Shown in pieces: positions 55,904 to 64,000 of a stretch of 64,000 bases of DNA (position 1 is its first letter; each line of letters opens with the position of its first letter). Below the pieces are notes generated by a model. It did no database searches, was not told the DNA's origin, and saw only the letters and a list, made by a program, of their open reading frames with translations. Position numbers and translations under genes: made by a program. The DNA comes from Cellulomonas sp. NS3 (GTDB taxonomy: Bacteria > Actinomycetota > Actinomycetes > Actinomycetales > Cellulomonadaceae), in assembly GCF_024757985.1 (NCBI RefSeq), contig NZ_CP103289.1, forward strand, positions 2,666,001-2,730,000. The letters are read 5' to 3'.

Positions 55904-58009
55904 TCACCCGCGGCCCGTCGGGGACGCGGACGCGACCACGCCGTGCGCGTCGTCCGCCGCAACGCCACCCGACGGCGCCGCGCCGGCCTCCGCGGCAGCC
56001 ACCGCGTCGCCGGCCCCACCGCCGCCGAGGGCCGCGACCACCGCCGCGGCCGTGCGCTCCCCCATCCCCGGCACCGACATGATCTCCTCGACCGAGGCCG
56101 CCTTGAGCCGCTTGAGGGAGCCGAACTGCTTGAGCAGCGCGGCCGAGCGCGCGGGCCCGAGACCCGGCACCGAGTCGAGCGCCGAGACGGTCATGCCCTT
56201 GCTGCGCCGCTTGCGGTGCGCCGTGATCGCGAACCGGTGCGCCTCGTCGCGCAGGCGCTGGAGCAGGTAGAGGCCCTCCGAGCTGCGCTGCAGGATCACC
56301 GGGTAGTCGTCGCCCGGCACCCAGACCTCCTCGAGCCGCTTCGCGAGCCCGCACAGCGCGACGTCGTCGATGCCGAGCTCCGCGAGCGCGGCCGCGGCGG
56401 CGGCGACCTGCGGCGGGCCGCCGTCGACGACCACGAGGTTCGGCGGGTACGCGAACCGCTGCGGGCGGCCGGTCGTGGCGTCGACCGGTCCGGAGCGGCG
56501 CAGCGCCTCGTCGTCGTCCTCGTCGGGCATGCCCTGGCCCAGGTCCATGTCGCCCGACTCGGCACGCTCGGCGAGGTAGCGCCGGAACCGCCGGGTGATC
56601 ACCTCGTGCATCGCGGCCGTGTCGTCGCGCGCGCCCTCGCCCTCCGGGCCCCGGATCGAGAACTGGCGGTACTCGCTCTTGCGCGCCATGCCGTCCTCGA
56701 AGACCACCATCGACGCGACCTGGTACGTCCCCTGGTTGTGCGAGACGTCGTAGCACTCGATGCGCAGCGGCGCGGTCGGCAGGTCGAGCGCCTCCTGGAT
56801 CTCGCGGAGCGCCTGGCTGCGCGTCGTGAGGTCACCCGCGCGGCGGGTGCGGTGCAGCGCGAGCGCGTGCTCGGCGTTGCGTCGCACCGTCTCCGCGAGC
56901 TCCCGCTTGTCGCCGCGCTGCGGCACGCGGACCTCGACCCGGCTCCCCCGCAGCCCCGTGAGCCACGCCTGCACACCGGGGACGTCCGGAGGCAGCACGG
57001 GGACGAGCACCTCCCGGGGCACGGCGCGCGACTCGCGCACCTCGGCGGCGCCCGGTCCGGGGCCGGCGAGCACCTCGTCGCCGTAGACCTGCTGGAGCAG
57101 GTGCTCGACGAGCTCGGCGTCGGTGACGTCCTCGACCTTCTCGACGACCCAGCCGCGCTGGCCGCGGATGCGCCCGTCGCGCACGTGGAACACCTGCACG
57201 GCGGCCTCGAGCTCGTCGCCGACGAGGGCGAAGATGTCCGCGTCCGTGCCGTCGGCGAGCACCACGGCGTTGCGCTCGGTCGCCCGCTCGAGCGCCGCGA
57301 TGTCGTCCCGGAGCCGGGCCGCCTGCTCGTAGTCGAGCTCCGCCGCCGCCTCGCGCATGCGCGTCGTCAGCCGGCGCGTGAACTTGGCGGTGTCACCCGC
57401 CATGAAGTCGCAGAAGTCGCGCGCGAGGTCCGCGTGGTCCTCGGGCGAGATCCGCCCGACGCACGGCGCCGAGCACTTGTCGATGTACCCGAGCAGGCAC
57501 GGGCGGCCCTGCTGGTTCGCGCGCTTGAAGACCCCGGCCGAGCACGTCCGCACGGGGAACACCCGCAGCAGCAGGTCGACGGTCTCGCGGATCGCCCACG
57601 CGTGCGCGTACGGCCCGAAGTACCGGGTCCCCGCCCGCTTGGCCCCGCGCATGACCTGCACGCGCGGGAACTTGTCCGCCAGCGTGACCGCGAGGTACGG
57701 GTAGCTCTTGTCGTCGCGGTACTTGACGTTGAACCGCGGGTCGAACTCCTTGATCCAGGAGTACTCGAGCGCGAGCGCCTCGACCTCGGTGCCGACGACC
57801 GTCCACTGCACGGAGGCCGCCGTGGTGACCATCTGCTGCGTGCGCTGGTGCAGGCCCGCGACGTCCTGGAAGTAGCTGTTGAGGCGCGAGCGCAGGCTCT
57901 TCGCCTTGCCGACGTAGATGACCCGGCCGTGCTCGTCACGGAAGCGGTAGACGCCCGGGGAGTCGGGGATCTCGCCCGGGGCAGGACGGTAGGTCGCGGG
58001 ATCGGCCAT
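55904..58009 (-). CDS. uvrC: Excinuclease ABC subunit C
   Basis: 701 aa from ATG 58009. GIY-YIG nuclease (about 14-95: [25 protein letters not shown]), Cys-rich segment ([29 protein letters not shown]), UVR motif ([20 protein letters not shown]), RNase H-like domain ([34 protein letters not shown]) and two helix-hairpin-helix motifs near 610-660. It makes both incisions in nucleotide excision repair. The tail after HhH is Ala/Gly-rich. It precedes rapZ by 18 bp. Confidence 0.97.
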   Translation of the reverse strand: MADPATYRPAPGEIPDSPGVYRFRDEHGRVIYVGKAKSLRSRLNSYFQDVAGLHQRTQQMVTTAASVQWTVVGTEVEALALEYSWIKEFDPRFNVKYRDDKSYPYLAVTLADKFPRVQVMRGAKRAGTRYFGPYAHAWAIRETVDLLLRVFPVRTCSAGVFKRANQQGRPCLLGYIDKCSAPCVGRISPEDHADLARDFCDFMAGDTAKFTRRLTTRMREAAAELDYEQAARLRDDIAALERATERNAVVLADGTDADIFALVGDELEAAVQVFHVRDGRIRGQRGWVVEKVEDVTDAELVEHLLQQVYGDEVLAGPGPGAAEVRESRAVPREVLVPVLPPDVPGVQAWLTGLRGSRVEVRVPQRGDKRELAETVRRNAEHALALHRTRRAGDLTTRSQALREIQEALDLPTAPLRIECYDVSHNQGTYQVASMVVFEDGMARKSEYRQFSIRGPEGEGARDDTAAMHEVITRRFRRYLAERAESGDMDLGQGMPDEDDDEALRRSGPVDATTGRPQRFAYPPNLVVVDGGPPQVAAAAAALAELGIDDVALCGLAKRLEEVWVPGDDYPVILQRSSEGLYLLQRLRDEAHRFAITAHRKRRSKGMTVSALDSVPGLGPARSAALLKQFGSLKRLKAASVEEIMSVPGMGERTAAAVVAALGGGGAGDAVAAAEAGAAPSGGVAADDAHGVVASASPTGRG

Positions 58010-58015
58010 GCCACG

Positions 58016-58021
58016 AGCCTA
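58016..58021 (-). promoter_or_regulatory. -10 hexamer giving a leaderless uvrC transcript
   Basis: TAGGCT on the minus strand ends exactly 6 nt before ATG 58009, and no Shine-Dalgarno is present. No recognisable -35. The intergenic region is shared with the divergent osmC gene. Confidence 0.5.
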
Positions 58022-58113
58022 AGTCGGGGCGCCCACAGCGGACGTCACGCGTTCGCGGGCGGCGGACACCCCGTCGCGCGCGCGTGCCCGCCCGGGCACG
58101 TCCGCCGTCGCGC

Positions 58114-58119
58114 TAGCGT
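58114..58119 (+). promoter_or_regulatory. -10 hexamer giving a leaderless osmC transcript
   Basis: TAGCGT ends exactly 6 nt before ATG 58126; no Shine-Dalgarno. It mirrors the uvrC promoter on the other strand. Confidence 0.5.
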
Positions 58120-58125
58120 GGGCCG

Positions 58126-58662
58126 ATGGGACCCCTTCACACGTTCGCCGCCGAGGTCGTCTGGACGGGCGCCGGCACGAGCGGGACGACGAGCTACACC
58201 GCGTACGGCCGCGAGCACGAGGTGCTGATCGGGGACAAGCCCCCGCTCCCCGGGTCCTCGGACCCGGCGTTCCGCGGCGACCCCGACCGCTACAGCCCCG
58301 AGGAGCTGCTCGTCGCGGCGGTCGCGCAGTGCCACATGCTCTGGTTCCTGCACCTCGCCGCGACGGCCGGGGTCGTCGTCACCGGGTACCGGGACAGCGC
58401 GAGCGGGACGATGCGCGTCGAGGCGGCCGGGCACGGGCAGTTCACGGAGGTCGTCCTGCGTCCGCGCGTGACCGTGGCGGCGGGGACCGCGGAACCCGGG
58501 TCCGACCTCGCCGACCTGCACGCCCGCGCGCACGAGCACTGCTTCATCGCGCGCTCGGTGAACTTCCCCGTGCGGCACGCGCCGACCCCGGTGCACGTCG
58601 GCCCGCCCGGCGCGGCGGTCGACGTGGGCGGCGCGCCCGTGCCGCGCGGCGTCCTCGGCTGA
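58126..58662 (+). CDS. OsmC/Ohr-family peroxide-reducing protein
   Basis: 178 aa. OsmC fold with the two redox Cys in AVAQCHMLWFLHLA (about residue 69) and HEHCFIARSVNFPV (about 142). The sequence SPEELLVAAVAQCHM is the family signature. It reduces organic hydroperoxides using thiols. Single gene, divergent from uvrC, so an oxidative-damage link is possible but not shown. Confidence 0.92.
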   Translation: MGPLHTFAAEVVWTGAGTSGTTSYTAYGREHEVLIGDKPPLPGSSDPAFRGDPDRYSPEELLVAAVAQCHMLWFLHLAATAGVVVTGYRDSASGTMRVEAAGHGQFTEVVLRPRVTVAAGTAEPGSDLADLHARAHEHCFIARSVNFPVRHAPTPVHVGPPGAAVDVGGAPVPRGVLG

Positions 58663-58829
58663 GGTCGACGGGTCCCACGCGACCCGGGAGGTCGCTCGTG
58701 GTGCGGCCGAGGAGTCCCGCGCCGCACGCCAGGTCGGTCGCCGTCGTGCCGTGAAGAGCCCAGTGCCGCTCGGCCGAGCGGAGCCTGCCGCGCCGCCGGG
58801 CAGACGTGCCTGCGCCCACCCGGCGGACG

Positions 58830-61691
58830 TCAGGCGGACGCGAGCCGCGCCTCCGGCTCGAGCACCTCGGCGAGGAACCGGCCGGTGTGGCTCGCCGCGA
58901 CCTGCGCGACGCGCTCGGGGGTCCCCTCGGCGACGACCTTGCCGCCACCGCTGCCGCCCTCGGGTCCCATGTCGATGACCCAGTCGGCGTTCTTGATGAC
59001 GTCGAGGTTGTGCTCGATCACGATGACGCTGTTGCCCTTGTCGACGAGCGACTGCAGCATCGCGAGCAGCTTGCGGATGTCCTCGAAGTGCAGACCCGTC
59101 GTCGGCTCGTCGAGCACGTAGACCGTGCGGCCCGTCGAGCGCCGCTGCAGCTCGGTCGCGAGCTTGACGCGCTGCGCCTCGCCGCCCGACAGCGTCGGGG
59201 CCGGCTGGCCGAGGCGCACGTAGCCGAGGCCGACGTCCACGAGCGTGCGCAGGTGCCGGGAGATCGACGGGACGGCGGCGAAGAACTCCGCGGCCTCCTC
59301 GATCGGCATCGCGAGGACGTCGGCGACGGTCTTGCCCTTGAAGTGCACCTCGAGCGTCTCGCGGTTGTACCGCGCGCCGTGGCAGACCTCGCACGGCACG
59401 TAGACGTCGGGCAGGAAGTTCATCTCGATCTTCAGCGTGCCGTCGCCCGAGCACGCCTCGCAGCGCCCGCCCTTGACGTTGAACGAGAACCGCCCCGGGG
59501 TGTACCCGCGGACCTTGGCCTCGGTCGTCTCGGCGAACAGCTTGCGGACGTGGTCCCACACGCCGGTGTACGTCGCGGGGTTGGACCGCGGGGTGCGCCC
59601 GATCGGCCCCTGGTCGACGTGCACGACCTTGTCGAGATGCTCGAGCCCGGTCACCCGCTTGTGCCGGCCGGCGACCTGGCGTGCGCCGTTGAGCTCGTTC
59701 GCCATGACAGTGTAGAGGATCGAGTTGACGAGCGTCGACTTGCCCGAGCCCGAGACGCCGGTGACGGCCGTGAGGGTCCCGAGCGGGAACGAGACGTCGA
59801 TGCCGGTCAGGTTGTGCTCGCGCGCCCCCACGACCGTGACCTTGCGCTTGGGGTCGACCTTGCGGCGCGTGGCCGGCATCGGGATCGAGCGACGGCCGGA
59901 CAGGTAGGCGCCCGTGACCGACTCGGGCGACGCCAGGAGCCCCTCGAGGTCGCCCGAGTGCACGACGCGGCCGCCGTGCTCGCCCGCGCCCGGGCCGATG
60001 TCGACGATCCAGTCGGCCGTGCGGATGGTGTCCTCGTCGTGCTCGACGACGATCAGCGTGTTGCCGAGGTCGCGCAGGCGCGTGAGCGTGTCGATGAGGC
60101 GGCGGTTGTCGCGCTGGTGCAGCCCGATGCTCGGCTCGTCCAGGACGTACAGCACGCCCACGAGACCCGAGCCGATCTGCGTCGCGAGGCGGATGCGCTG
60201 GGCCTCACCGCCCGAGAGCGTCGCCGCGGGGCGCATGAGCGAGAGGTAGTCGAGGCCGACGTCGAGCAGGAAGCCGAGCCGGGCCTGGATCTCCTTGAGC
60301 ACCTGCGTCGCGATCGCCGCCTCGCGCTCGCTGAGCTGGAGCGCGTCGAGGAAGTCGCGCGCCTCGCGGATCGGCAGCGCGCAGACCTCGGCGATCGAGT
60401 GGCCGCCGACCCGGACCGCGAGCACCTCCGGCTTGAGCCGCGCACCGTCGCACACGGGGCACGGGACCTCGCGCATGTAGGCCTCGTACTTCTCCTTGCT
60501 CCACTCCGACTCGGTCTCGGCGTAGCGCCGCTCGAGGAACGTCACGACGCCCTCGAACCCGGTCGAGTACTGCCGCTCACGGCCCCAGCGGTTGCGGTAC
60601 TTGACGTGCACCTCGTGGTTCTCGCCGTACAGCACGGCCTTCTTCGCGCGCTCCGGCAGCGCCCGCCACGGGGCGTCCATCGAGAAGCCGAGGTCGCTCG
60701 CGAGCGCGGTCAGGACGCGCGTGAAGTACTCGCTCGAGACCTGGGACCAGGGCGCGACCGCGCCGTCGGCGAGCGACAGGTCCTCGTCGGGGATGACGAG
60801 GTCGGGGTCGACCTCGAGCCGCGAGCCGATGCCCGTGCACTCGGGGCACGCGCCGTAGGGGGCGTTGAACGAGAACGTGCGCGGCTCGATCTCCTCGAGC
60901 GTGAGCTGGTGGTCGTTCGGGCACGCCCGGTGCTCGGAGAACCGGCGCTCGCGCTCCGGGTCGTCCGCGCCGGCGTCGACCATCTCGGCGACGAGCAGGC
61001 CGCCCGCCAGGCCGAGGGCGGTCTCGACCGAGTCGGTGAGCCGGCGCTGCACGCCCTCACGCGCCACGAGGCGGTCGACGACCACCTCGATGTCGTGCTT
61101 GAGCTTCTTCTCGAGCGTCGGGGGGCTCGTGAGCTGGACGACCTCGCCGTCGACGCGGGCACGCGCGAAGCCCTTGGCCTGGAGCTCCTTGAACAGGTCC
61201 GCGTACTCGCCCTTGCGCCCGCGCACGACCGGCGCGAGGACCTGGTAGCGCGTCCCCTCGGGGAGCTCGAGCAGGCGGTCGACGATCTGCTGGGGCGTCT
61301 GCGCGGTGACCCGCTCGCCGCACACCGGGCAGTGCTGGGTCCCGGCGCGGGCGAACAGCAGGCGCAGGTAGTCGTAGACCTCGGTGATCGTGCCGACGGT
61401 CGACCGAGGGTTGCGGTTGGTCGACTTCTGGTCGATCGAGACCGCGGGCGAGAGGCCCTCGATGAAGTCGACGTCGGGCTTGTCCATCTGCCCGAGGAAC
61501 TGCCGCGCGTACGCCGAGAGGGACTCGACGTAGCGTCGCTGACCCTCGGCGAAGATCGTGTCGAACGCGAGCGACGACTTGCCCGAGCCGGAGAGCCCGG
61601 TGAAGACGATGAGGCTGTCCCGCGGGAGGTCGAGGTCGACGTTGCGGAGGTTGTGCTCGCGGGCCCCCTGGACCACCAGACGATCATTCAC
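58830..61691 (-). CDS. uvrA: Excinuclease ABC subunit A
   Basis: 953 aa from GTG 61691. Two ABC ATPase halves: Walker [10 protein letters not shown] (32-40) and GVSGSGKST (about 642), with signature motifs [12 protein letters not shown] and [12 protein letters not shown]. Zinc-finger Cys pairs include CPECTGIG and CEACSGDG. It recognises DNA damage and loads UvrB. The start lies at a predicted transcript start under a LexA-type box. Length is normal for the family. Confidence 0.98.
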   Translation of the reverse strand: MNDRLVVQGAREHNLRNVDLDLPRDSLIVFTGLSGSGKSSLAFDTIFAEGQRRYVESLSAYARQFLGQMDKPDVDFIEGLSPAVSIDQKSTNRNPRSTVGTITEVYDYLRLLFARAGTQHCPVCGERVTAQTPQQIVDRLLELPEGTRYQVLAPVVRGRKGEYADLFKELQAKGFARARVDGEVVQLTSPPTLEKKLKHDIEVVVDRLVAREGVQRRLTDSVETALGLAGGLLVAEMVDAGADDPERERRFSEHRACPNDHQLTLEEIEPRTFSFNAPYGACPECTGIGSRLEVDPDLVIPDEDLSLADGAVAPWSQVSSEYFTRVLTALASDLGFSMDAPWRALPERAKKAVLYGENHEVHVKYRNRWGRERQYSTGFEGVVTFLERRYAETESEWSKEKYEAYMREVPCPVCDGARLKPEVLAVRVGGHSIAEVCALPIREARDFLDALQLSEREAAIATQVLKEIQARLGFLLDVGLDYLSLMRPAATLSGGEAQRIRLATQIGSGLVGVLYVLDEPSIGLHQRDNRRLIDTLTRLRDLGNTLIVVEHDEDTIRTADWIVDIGPGAGEHGGRVVHSGDLEGLLASPESVTGAYLSGRRSIPMPATRRKVDPKRKVTVVGAREHNLTGIDVSFPLGTLTAVTGVSGSGKSTLVNSILYTVMANELNGARQVAGRHKRVTGLEHLDKVVHVDQGPIGRTPRSNPATYTGVWDHVRKLFAETTEAKVRGYTPGRFSFNVKGGRCEACSGDGTLKIEMNFLPDVYVPCEVCHGARYNRETLEVHFKGKTVADVLAMPIEEAAEFFAAVPSISRHLRTLVDVGLGYVRLGQPAPTLSGGEAQRVKLATELQRRSTGRTVYVLDEPTTGLHFEDIRKLLAMLQSLVDKGNSVIVIEHNLDVIKNADWVIDMGPEGGSGGGKVVAEGTPERVAQVAASHTGRFLAEVLEPEARLASA

Positions 61692-61697
61692 CCCGAC

Positions 61698-61737
61698 ATG
61701 CTACGTCGACCCTCCGACATGCCGCACAGGTGTTCGA
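61698..61737 (-). promoter_or_regulatory. uvrA promoter with LexA (SOS) box
   Basis: Minus-strand -10 TAGCAT (61698-61703) ends 6 nt before GTG 61691, so a leaderless start is likely. At 61722-61737 the minus strand reads TCGAACACCTGTGCGG, which I count as 13 of 16 matches to the mycobacterial SOS consensus TCGAACRNRTGTTCGA. It sits over the -35, where LexA would block polymerase. uvrA is a classical SOS gene. Confidence 0.6.
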
Positions 61738-61807
61738 ACGGAACGTGACCAGCGCCACGCCGCCGGCGCCCGCAGGTGCCCGGCGGGTGCCCGGCGCGCA
61801 CCTCGCC

Positions 61808-61813
61808 GATGAT
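61808..61813 (+). promoter_or_regulatory. Possible -10 for a leaderless GH15 transcript
   Basis: GATGAT ends 6 nt before ATG 61820; match 4 of 6 to TATAAT. No Shine-Dalgarno. Confidence 0.3.
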
Positions 61814-61819
61814 GGACGG

Positions 61820-63658
61820 ATGCGCCCCCACACTCCCCCGCCGATCGGTGACTACGCGGTCCTCGGCGACGGGCACACCGCCGCGCTCGTGTCCCGCCGC
61901 GGCTCCGTCGACTGGCTCTGCCTGCCCCGGTTCGACTCGCCCGCGTCGTTCGCCGCGCTGCTCGGCACGCGCGAGCACGGGCGGTGGCTGCTCACCGTGC
62001 CCGACGCGACCGAGGTGTCCCGCACCTACGTCGAGGACTCCTTCGTCCTGCGGACGACGTACACCTCCCCCACGGGCACCGCGGTCGTGACGGACGCCAT
62101 GCCCGTCGGTGACGGCCGGGCCGACCTCGTCCGGCGCGTCGAGTGCACCGCAGGCACGGTGGCGGTCGAGCACGAGTGGGTCGTGCGGTTCGGCTACGGC
62201 GCGATCGTGCCGTGGGTGCACCACGTCCACGACGTCAACGGCGTCGAGGGCATCCAGGCCGTCGCCGGACCCGACTCGCTCCTCCTGCGCGGGGACCGCC
62301 TGCCGGTGCCGCACGGTCGGGTGCACCGCGACGAGTTCGAGCTCGCCGCCGGCGAGAGCGTCGAGCTCGCCGTCACCTGGACGCGCTCGTGGGACGAGGT
62401 GCCCCGGCGCCTGACGATCCCCGACCGGGTCGACGCGACGCTCGGCGCGTGGGGCGAGTGGGCGCGGCGCTGCGACTACACCGGCTCCTACCGCCCGCAG
62501 GTGGTCCGCTCGCTGCTCGTGCTGCGCCTGCTGACGCACGCCGAGACCGGCGGCATCGTCGCGGCGCCGACCACATCGCTGCCCGAGGACTTCGGCGGCG
62601 AGCGGAACTGGGACTACCGGTTCTGCTGGCTGCGGGACGCCGCGATGACGCTCGAGGCGCTGCTCGAGCACGGCTACCGCGACGAGGCGACCGCGTGGCG
62701 CGGCTGGCTCCTGCGGGCCGTCGCCGGCGACCCCGCGGACCTGCAGATCATGTACGGCGTCGACGGCGGGCGCGACCTGCCGGAGCGCACGCTCGACCAC
62801 CTGCCCGGCTACGCGGGCTCACGCCCGGTCCGGATCGGCAACGCGGCCGTCGGGCAGACCCAGAACGACGTGCTGGGCGAGGTGATGTGCGCGCTGCACG
62901 AGGCGCGCGCGGGCGGGCTCGCCGAGTCGGACGACTCGTGGGCGATGCAGCGGCACCTCGTCCGGGACCTCATCACGAGCTGGCGCGAGCCGGACCGCGG
63001 CATCTGGGAGGTCCGCGGCGAGCCGCGCCACTTCACGCACTCGAAGGTCATGTCGTGGGCCGCGCTCGACCGTGCCGTGCGGGCCGTCGAGGACCACGGC
63101 CTGCCGGGTCCCGTCGACGAGTGGCGCCGCGAGCGGGACGCCGTGCACGCGGACGTGCTCGAGCACGGCTGGGACGAGGAGCTCGGGACGTTCGTGCAGC
63201 ACTACGGCGCGACCCACACCGACGCGGCGCTGCTCCAGATGCTCCAGGTCGGGTTCCTGCCCCCGGACGACCCGCGCATGGTCTCGACCGTGGCCGCGAT
63301 CCGGCGCGAGCTCGAGGTCGCGCCCGGGTTCCTGCTCCGCTACCGCGCCGAGCGCACCGACGACGGCCTGGCCGGCAGCGAGCACCCGTTCCTGGCGTGC
63401 TCGTTCTGGCTGGCCGACGCGCTCGCCCGGCAGGGCGACGTCGCCGGGGCGAGCGCCGCGCTCGACACCCTCACGGCGCTCGGCGGCGAGCTCGGCCTGC
63501 TCGCGGAGGAGTACGACCCGGTCGACGGGCGCATGGCCGGCAACTACCCGCAGGCGCTCTCGCACCTGGCCCTCGTGCGCGCCGTCCGCAGCCACGACCG
63601 AGCGCTCTCCGGCGCGGAGCTGCAGCCGGTCGGCACCACCCTCGACGGTGCGTCGTGA
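61820..63658 (+). CDS. GH15-family glucoamylase/trehalase-type protein
   Basis: 612 aa from ATG 61820; a longer in-frame start at 61730 seems less likely. The N-terminal beta domain (IGDYAVLGDGHTAALVSRRGSVDWLCLPRFDSPASFAALLG) is joined to an (alpha/alpha)6 catalytic barrel with RNWDYRFCWLRDAAMTLEALLEHGY, FTHSKVMSWAALDRAV and a late EEYDPVDGRMAGNYPQALSHLALV. This is the intracellular GH15 type common in actinobacteria, characterised in mycobacteria as trehalase; a glucan-debranching role is the alternative. It overlaps the following metallo-hydrolase gene (GTGA). Confidence 0.92.
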   Translation: MRPHTPPPIGDYAVLGDGHTAALVSRRGSVDWLCLPRFDSPASFAALLGTREHGRWLLTVPDATEVSRTYVEDSFVLRTTYTSPTGTAVVTDAMPVGDGRADLVRRVECTAGTVAVEHEWVVRFGYGAIVPWVHHVHDVNGVEGIQAVAGPDSLLLRGDRLPVPHGRVHRDEFELAAGESVELAVTWTRSWDEVPRRLTIPDRVDATLGAWGEWARRCDYTGSYRPQVVRSLLVLRLLTHAETGGIVAAPTTSLPEDFGGERNWDYRFCWLRDAAMTLEALLEHGYRDEATAWRGWLLRAVAGDPADLQIMYGVDGGRDLPERTLDHLPGYAGSRPVRIGNAAVGQTQNDVLGEVMCALHEARAGGLAESDDSWAMQRHLVRDLITSWREPDRGIWEVRGEPRHFTHSKVMSWAALDRAVRAVEDHGLPGPVDEWRRERDAVHADVLEHGWDEELGTFVQHYGATHTDAALLQMLQVGFLPPDDPRMVSTVAAIRRELEVAPGFLLRYRAERTDDGLAGSEHPFLACSFWLADALARQGDVAGASAALDTLTALGGELGLLAEEYDPVDGRMAGNYPQALSHLALVRAVRSHDRALSGAELQPVGTTLDGAS

Positions 63659-64000
63659 CCTACACCGGCGACGTGCGTCCCGGCGGCCCCGCCGACGTGC
63701 GGGAGCTCGACGAGGTCGTGCTCCGCAAGCTCGCCGTCGGGCCGATGGCCAACAACGCCTACCTGCTCACGTGCCGCCGCAGCGGTGCGCAGCTCCTCGT
63801 CGACGCCGCCGACGAGCCCGCGCGGCTTGCCGAGCTGCTGCACGACGTCTCCGCGGCGTCGCGGCTCGACCTCGTCGTGACCACGCACCAGCACGCGGAC
63901 CACCACCGTGCGCTCGCGTCGGTCGTCGCGCTCACGGGCGCACCGGTGGCCGCCGGGGACGCCGACGCCGACGCGATCACGGCCGCGACGGGGGTCGCCG
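63655..64000 (+). CDS. Metallo-beta-lactamase-fold hydrolase, partial (runs off window)
   Basis: GTG 63655 overlaps the GH15 stop; the visible 115 codons continue past 64000. It reads LRKLAVGPMANNAYLLTCRRSGAQLLVDAADEP, then VVTTHQHADHHRAL, the HxHxDH metal motif of glyoxalase II-like MBL enzymes. The catalytic C-terminal half is outside the window, so the reaction cannot be named; a glyoxalase II or thioesterase-type hydrolase is likely. Confidence 0.85.
   Translation, partial: MTYTGDVRPGGPADVRELDEVVLRKLAVGPMANNAYLLTCRRSGAQLLVDAADEPARLAELLHDVSAASRLDLVVTTHQHADHHRALASVVALTGAPVAAGDADADAITAATGVA

Noticed and set aside
54932-58228. A 1098-codon plus-strand frame across rapZ and uvrC
   Set aside because: Antisense to two well-identified genes; composition is Arg/Val/Leu/Gly noise without domains.
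61732-61739. GTTCGAAC read alone as a complete regulator palindrome
   Set aside because: It is explained better as the edge of the 16-bp LexA-type box on the minus strand.
58806-61748. A 980-codon plus-strand frame antisense to uvrA
   Set aside because: uvrA is intact on the other strand; the frame has no recognisable fold and exists because of third-position GC bias.

Overview
The window reads as chromosome of a very GC-rich actinobacterium, most like Cellulomonas or a close relative in the Micrococcales. The support is lineage-typical genes (RbpA, WhiA, OpcA, and the rapZ-yvcK-whiA-gap-pgk-tpiA-secG order), carbohydrate-active secreted proteins (a GH81 beta-1,3-glucanase with two FN3 and one CBM6 module), LacI-type palindromic operators, and strong GC bias at third codon positions. 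That bias produces very long antisense open frames, which I left out. No rRNA, CRISPR array, insertion sequence or prophage is visible. One tRNA (Pro, anticodon GGG) is present. Genus-level placement is inference.

The first half (about 1-30 kb) is accessory and regulatory. Two unrecognised proteins open it (20-1751, minus). An ArsR regulator/SRPBCC pair follows, then a membrane Ser/Thr kinase with a lipoprotein, then a PAS-PAS-GAF-SpoIIE phosphatase overlapping an RsbW-type ATPase. Next come a secreted metallophosphatase, the GH81 glucanase with a LacI regulator beside it, a hydrolase/methyltransferase pair and a secreted 5'-nucleotidase. A fusion of a low-molecular-weight tyrosine-phosphatase fold to a membrane LytR-CpsA-Psr (LCP) domain comes next; both domains lack key catalytic residues. 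The half ends with a diguanylate cyclase, a SixA-like phosphatase, a secreted zinc metalloprotease, a WYL regulator divergent from an esterase, and two overlapping MEDS-domain partner-switching proteins. Three short decayed or truncated gene pieces lie here (about 23.3, 25.9 and 28 kb).

The second half (about 30.5-64 kb) is core chromosome. A minus-strand run, ctaB-xerD-parA-scpA-scpB-rluB-tyrA-cmk-plsC-like-der-membrane protein, is tightly packed with 4-bp stop/start overlaps. Divergent from ctaB is the pentose-phosphate operon tkt-tal-zwf-opcA-pgl. It ends at a strong hairpin shared with the convergent secG-rbpA pair. Then come tpiA, pgk and gap (glycolysis) and whiA, yvcK, rapZ and uvrC, all on the minus strand. 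An OsmC protein is divergent from uvrC. uvrA follows, and a GH15 glucanase/trehalase-type protein with a partial metallo-beta-lactamase-fold gene reaches the window edge.

A recurring regulatory pattern is a -10 hexamer (TAnnnT or close) ending exactly 6-7 nt before the start codon with no Shine-Dalgarno. It is seen at arsR, the 27.1 kb esterase, parA, uvrC, osmC, uvrA and probably the GH15 gene, which suggests leaderless transcripts. uvrA also carries a near-consensus actinobacterial LexA box. Palindromes of LacI-operator type occur at the SpoIIE phosphatase promoter, across the GH81 start codon, in front of a truncated start at 25.9 kb, and at the tkt promoter.
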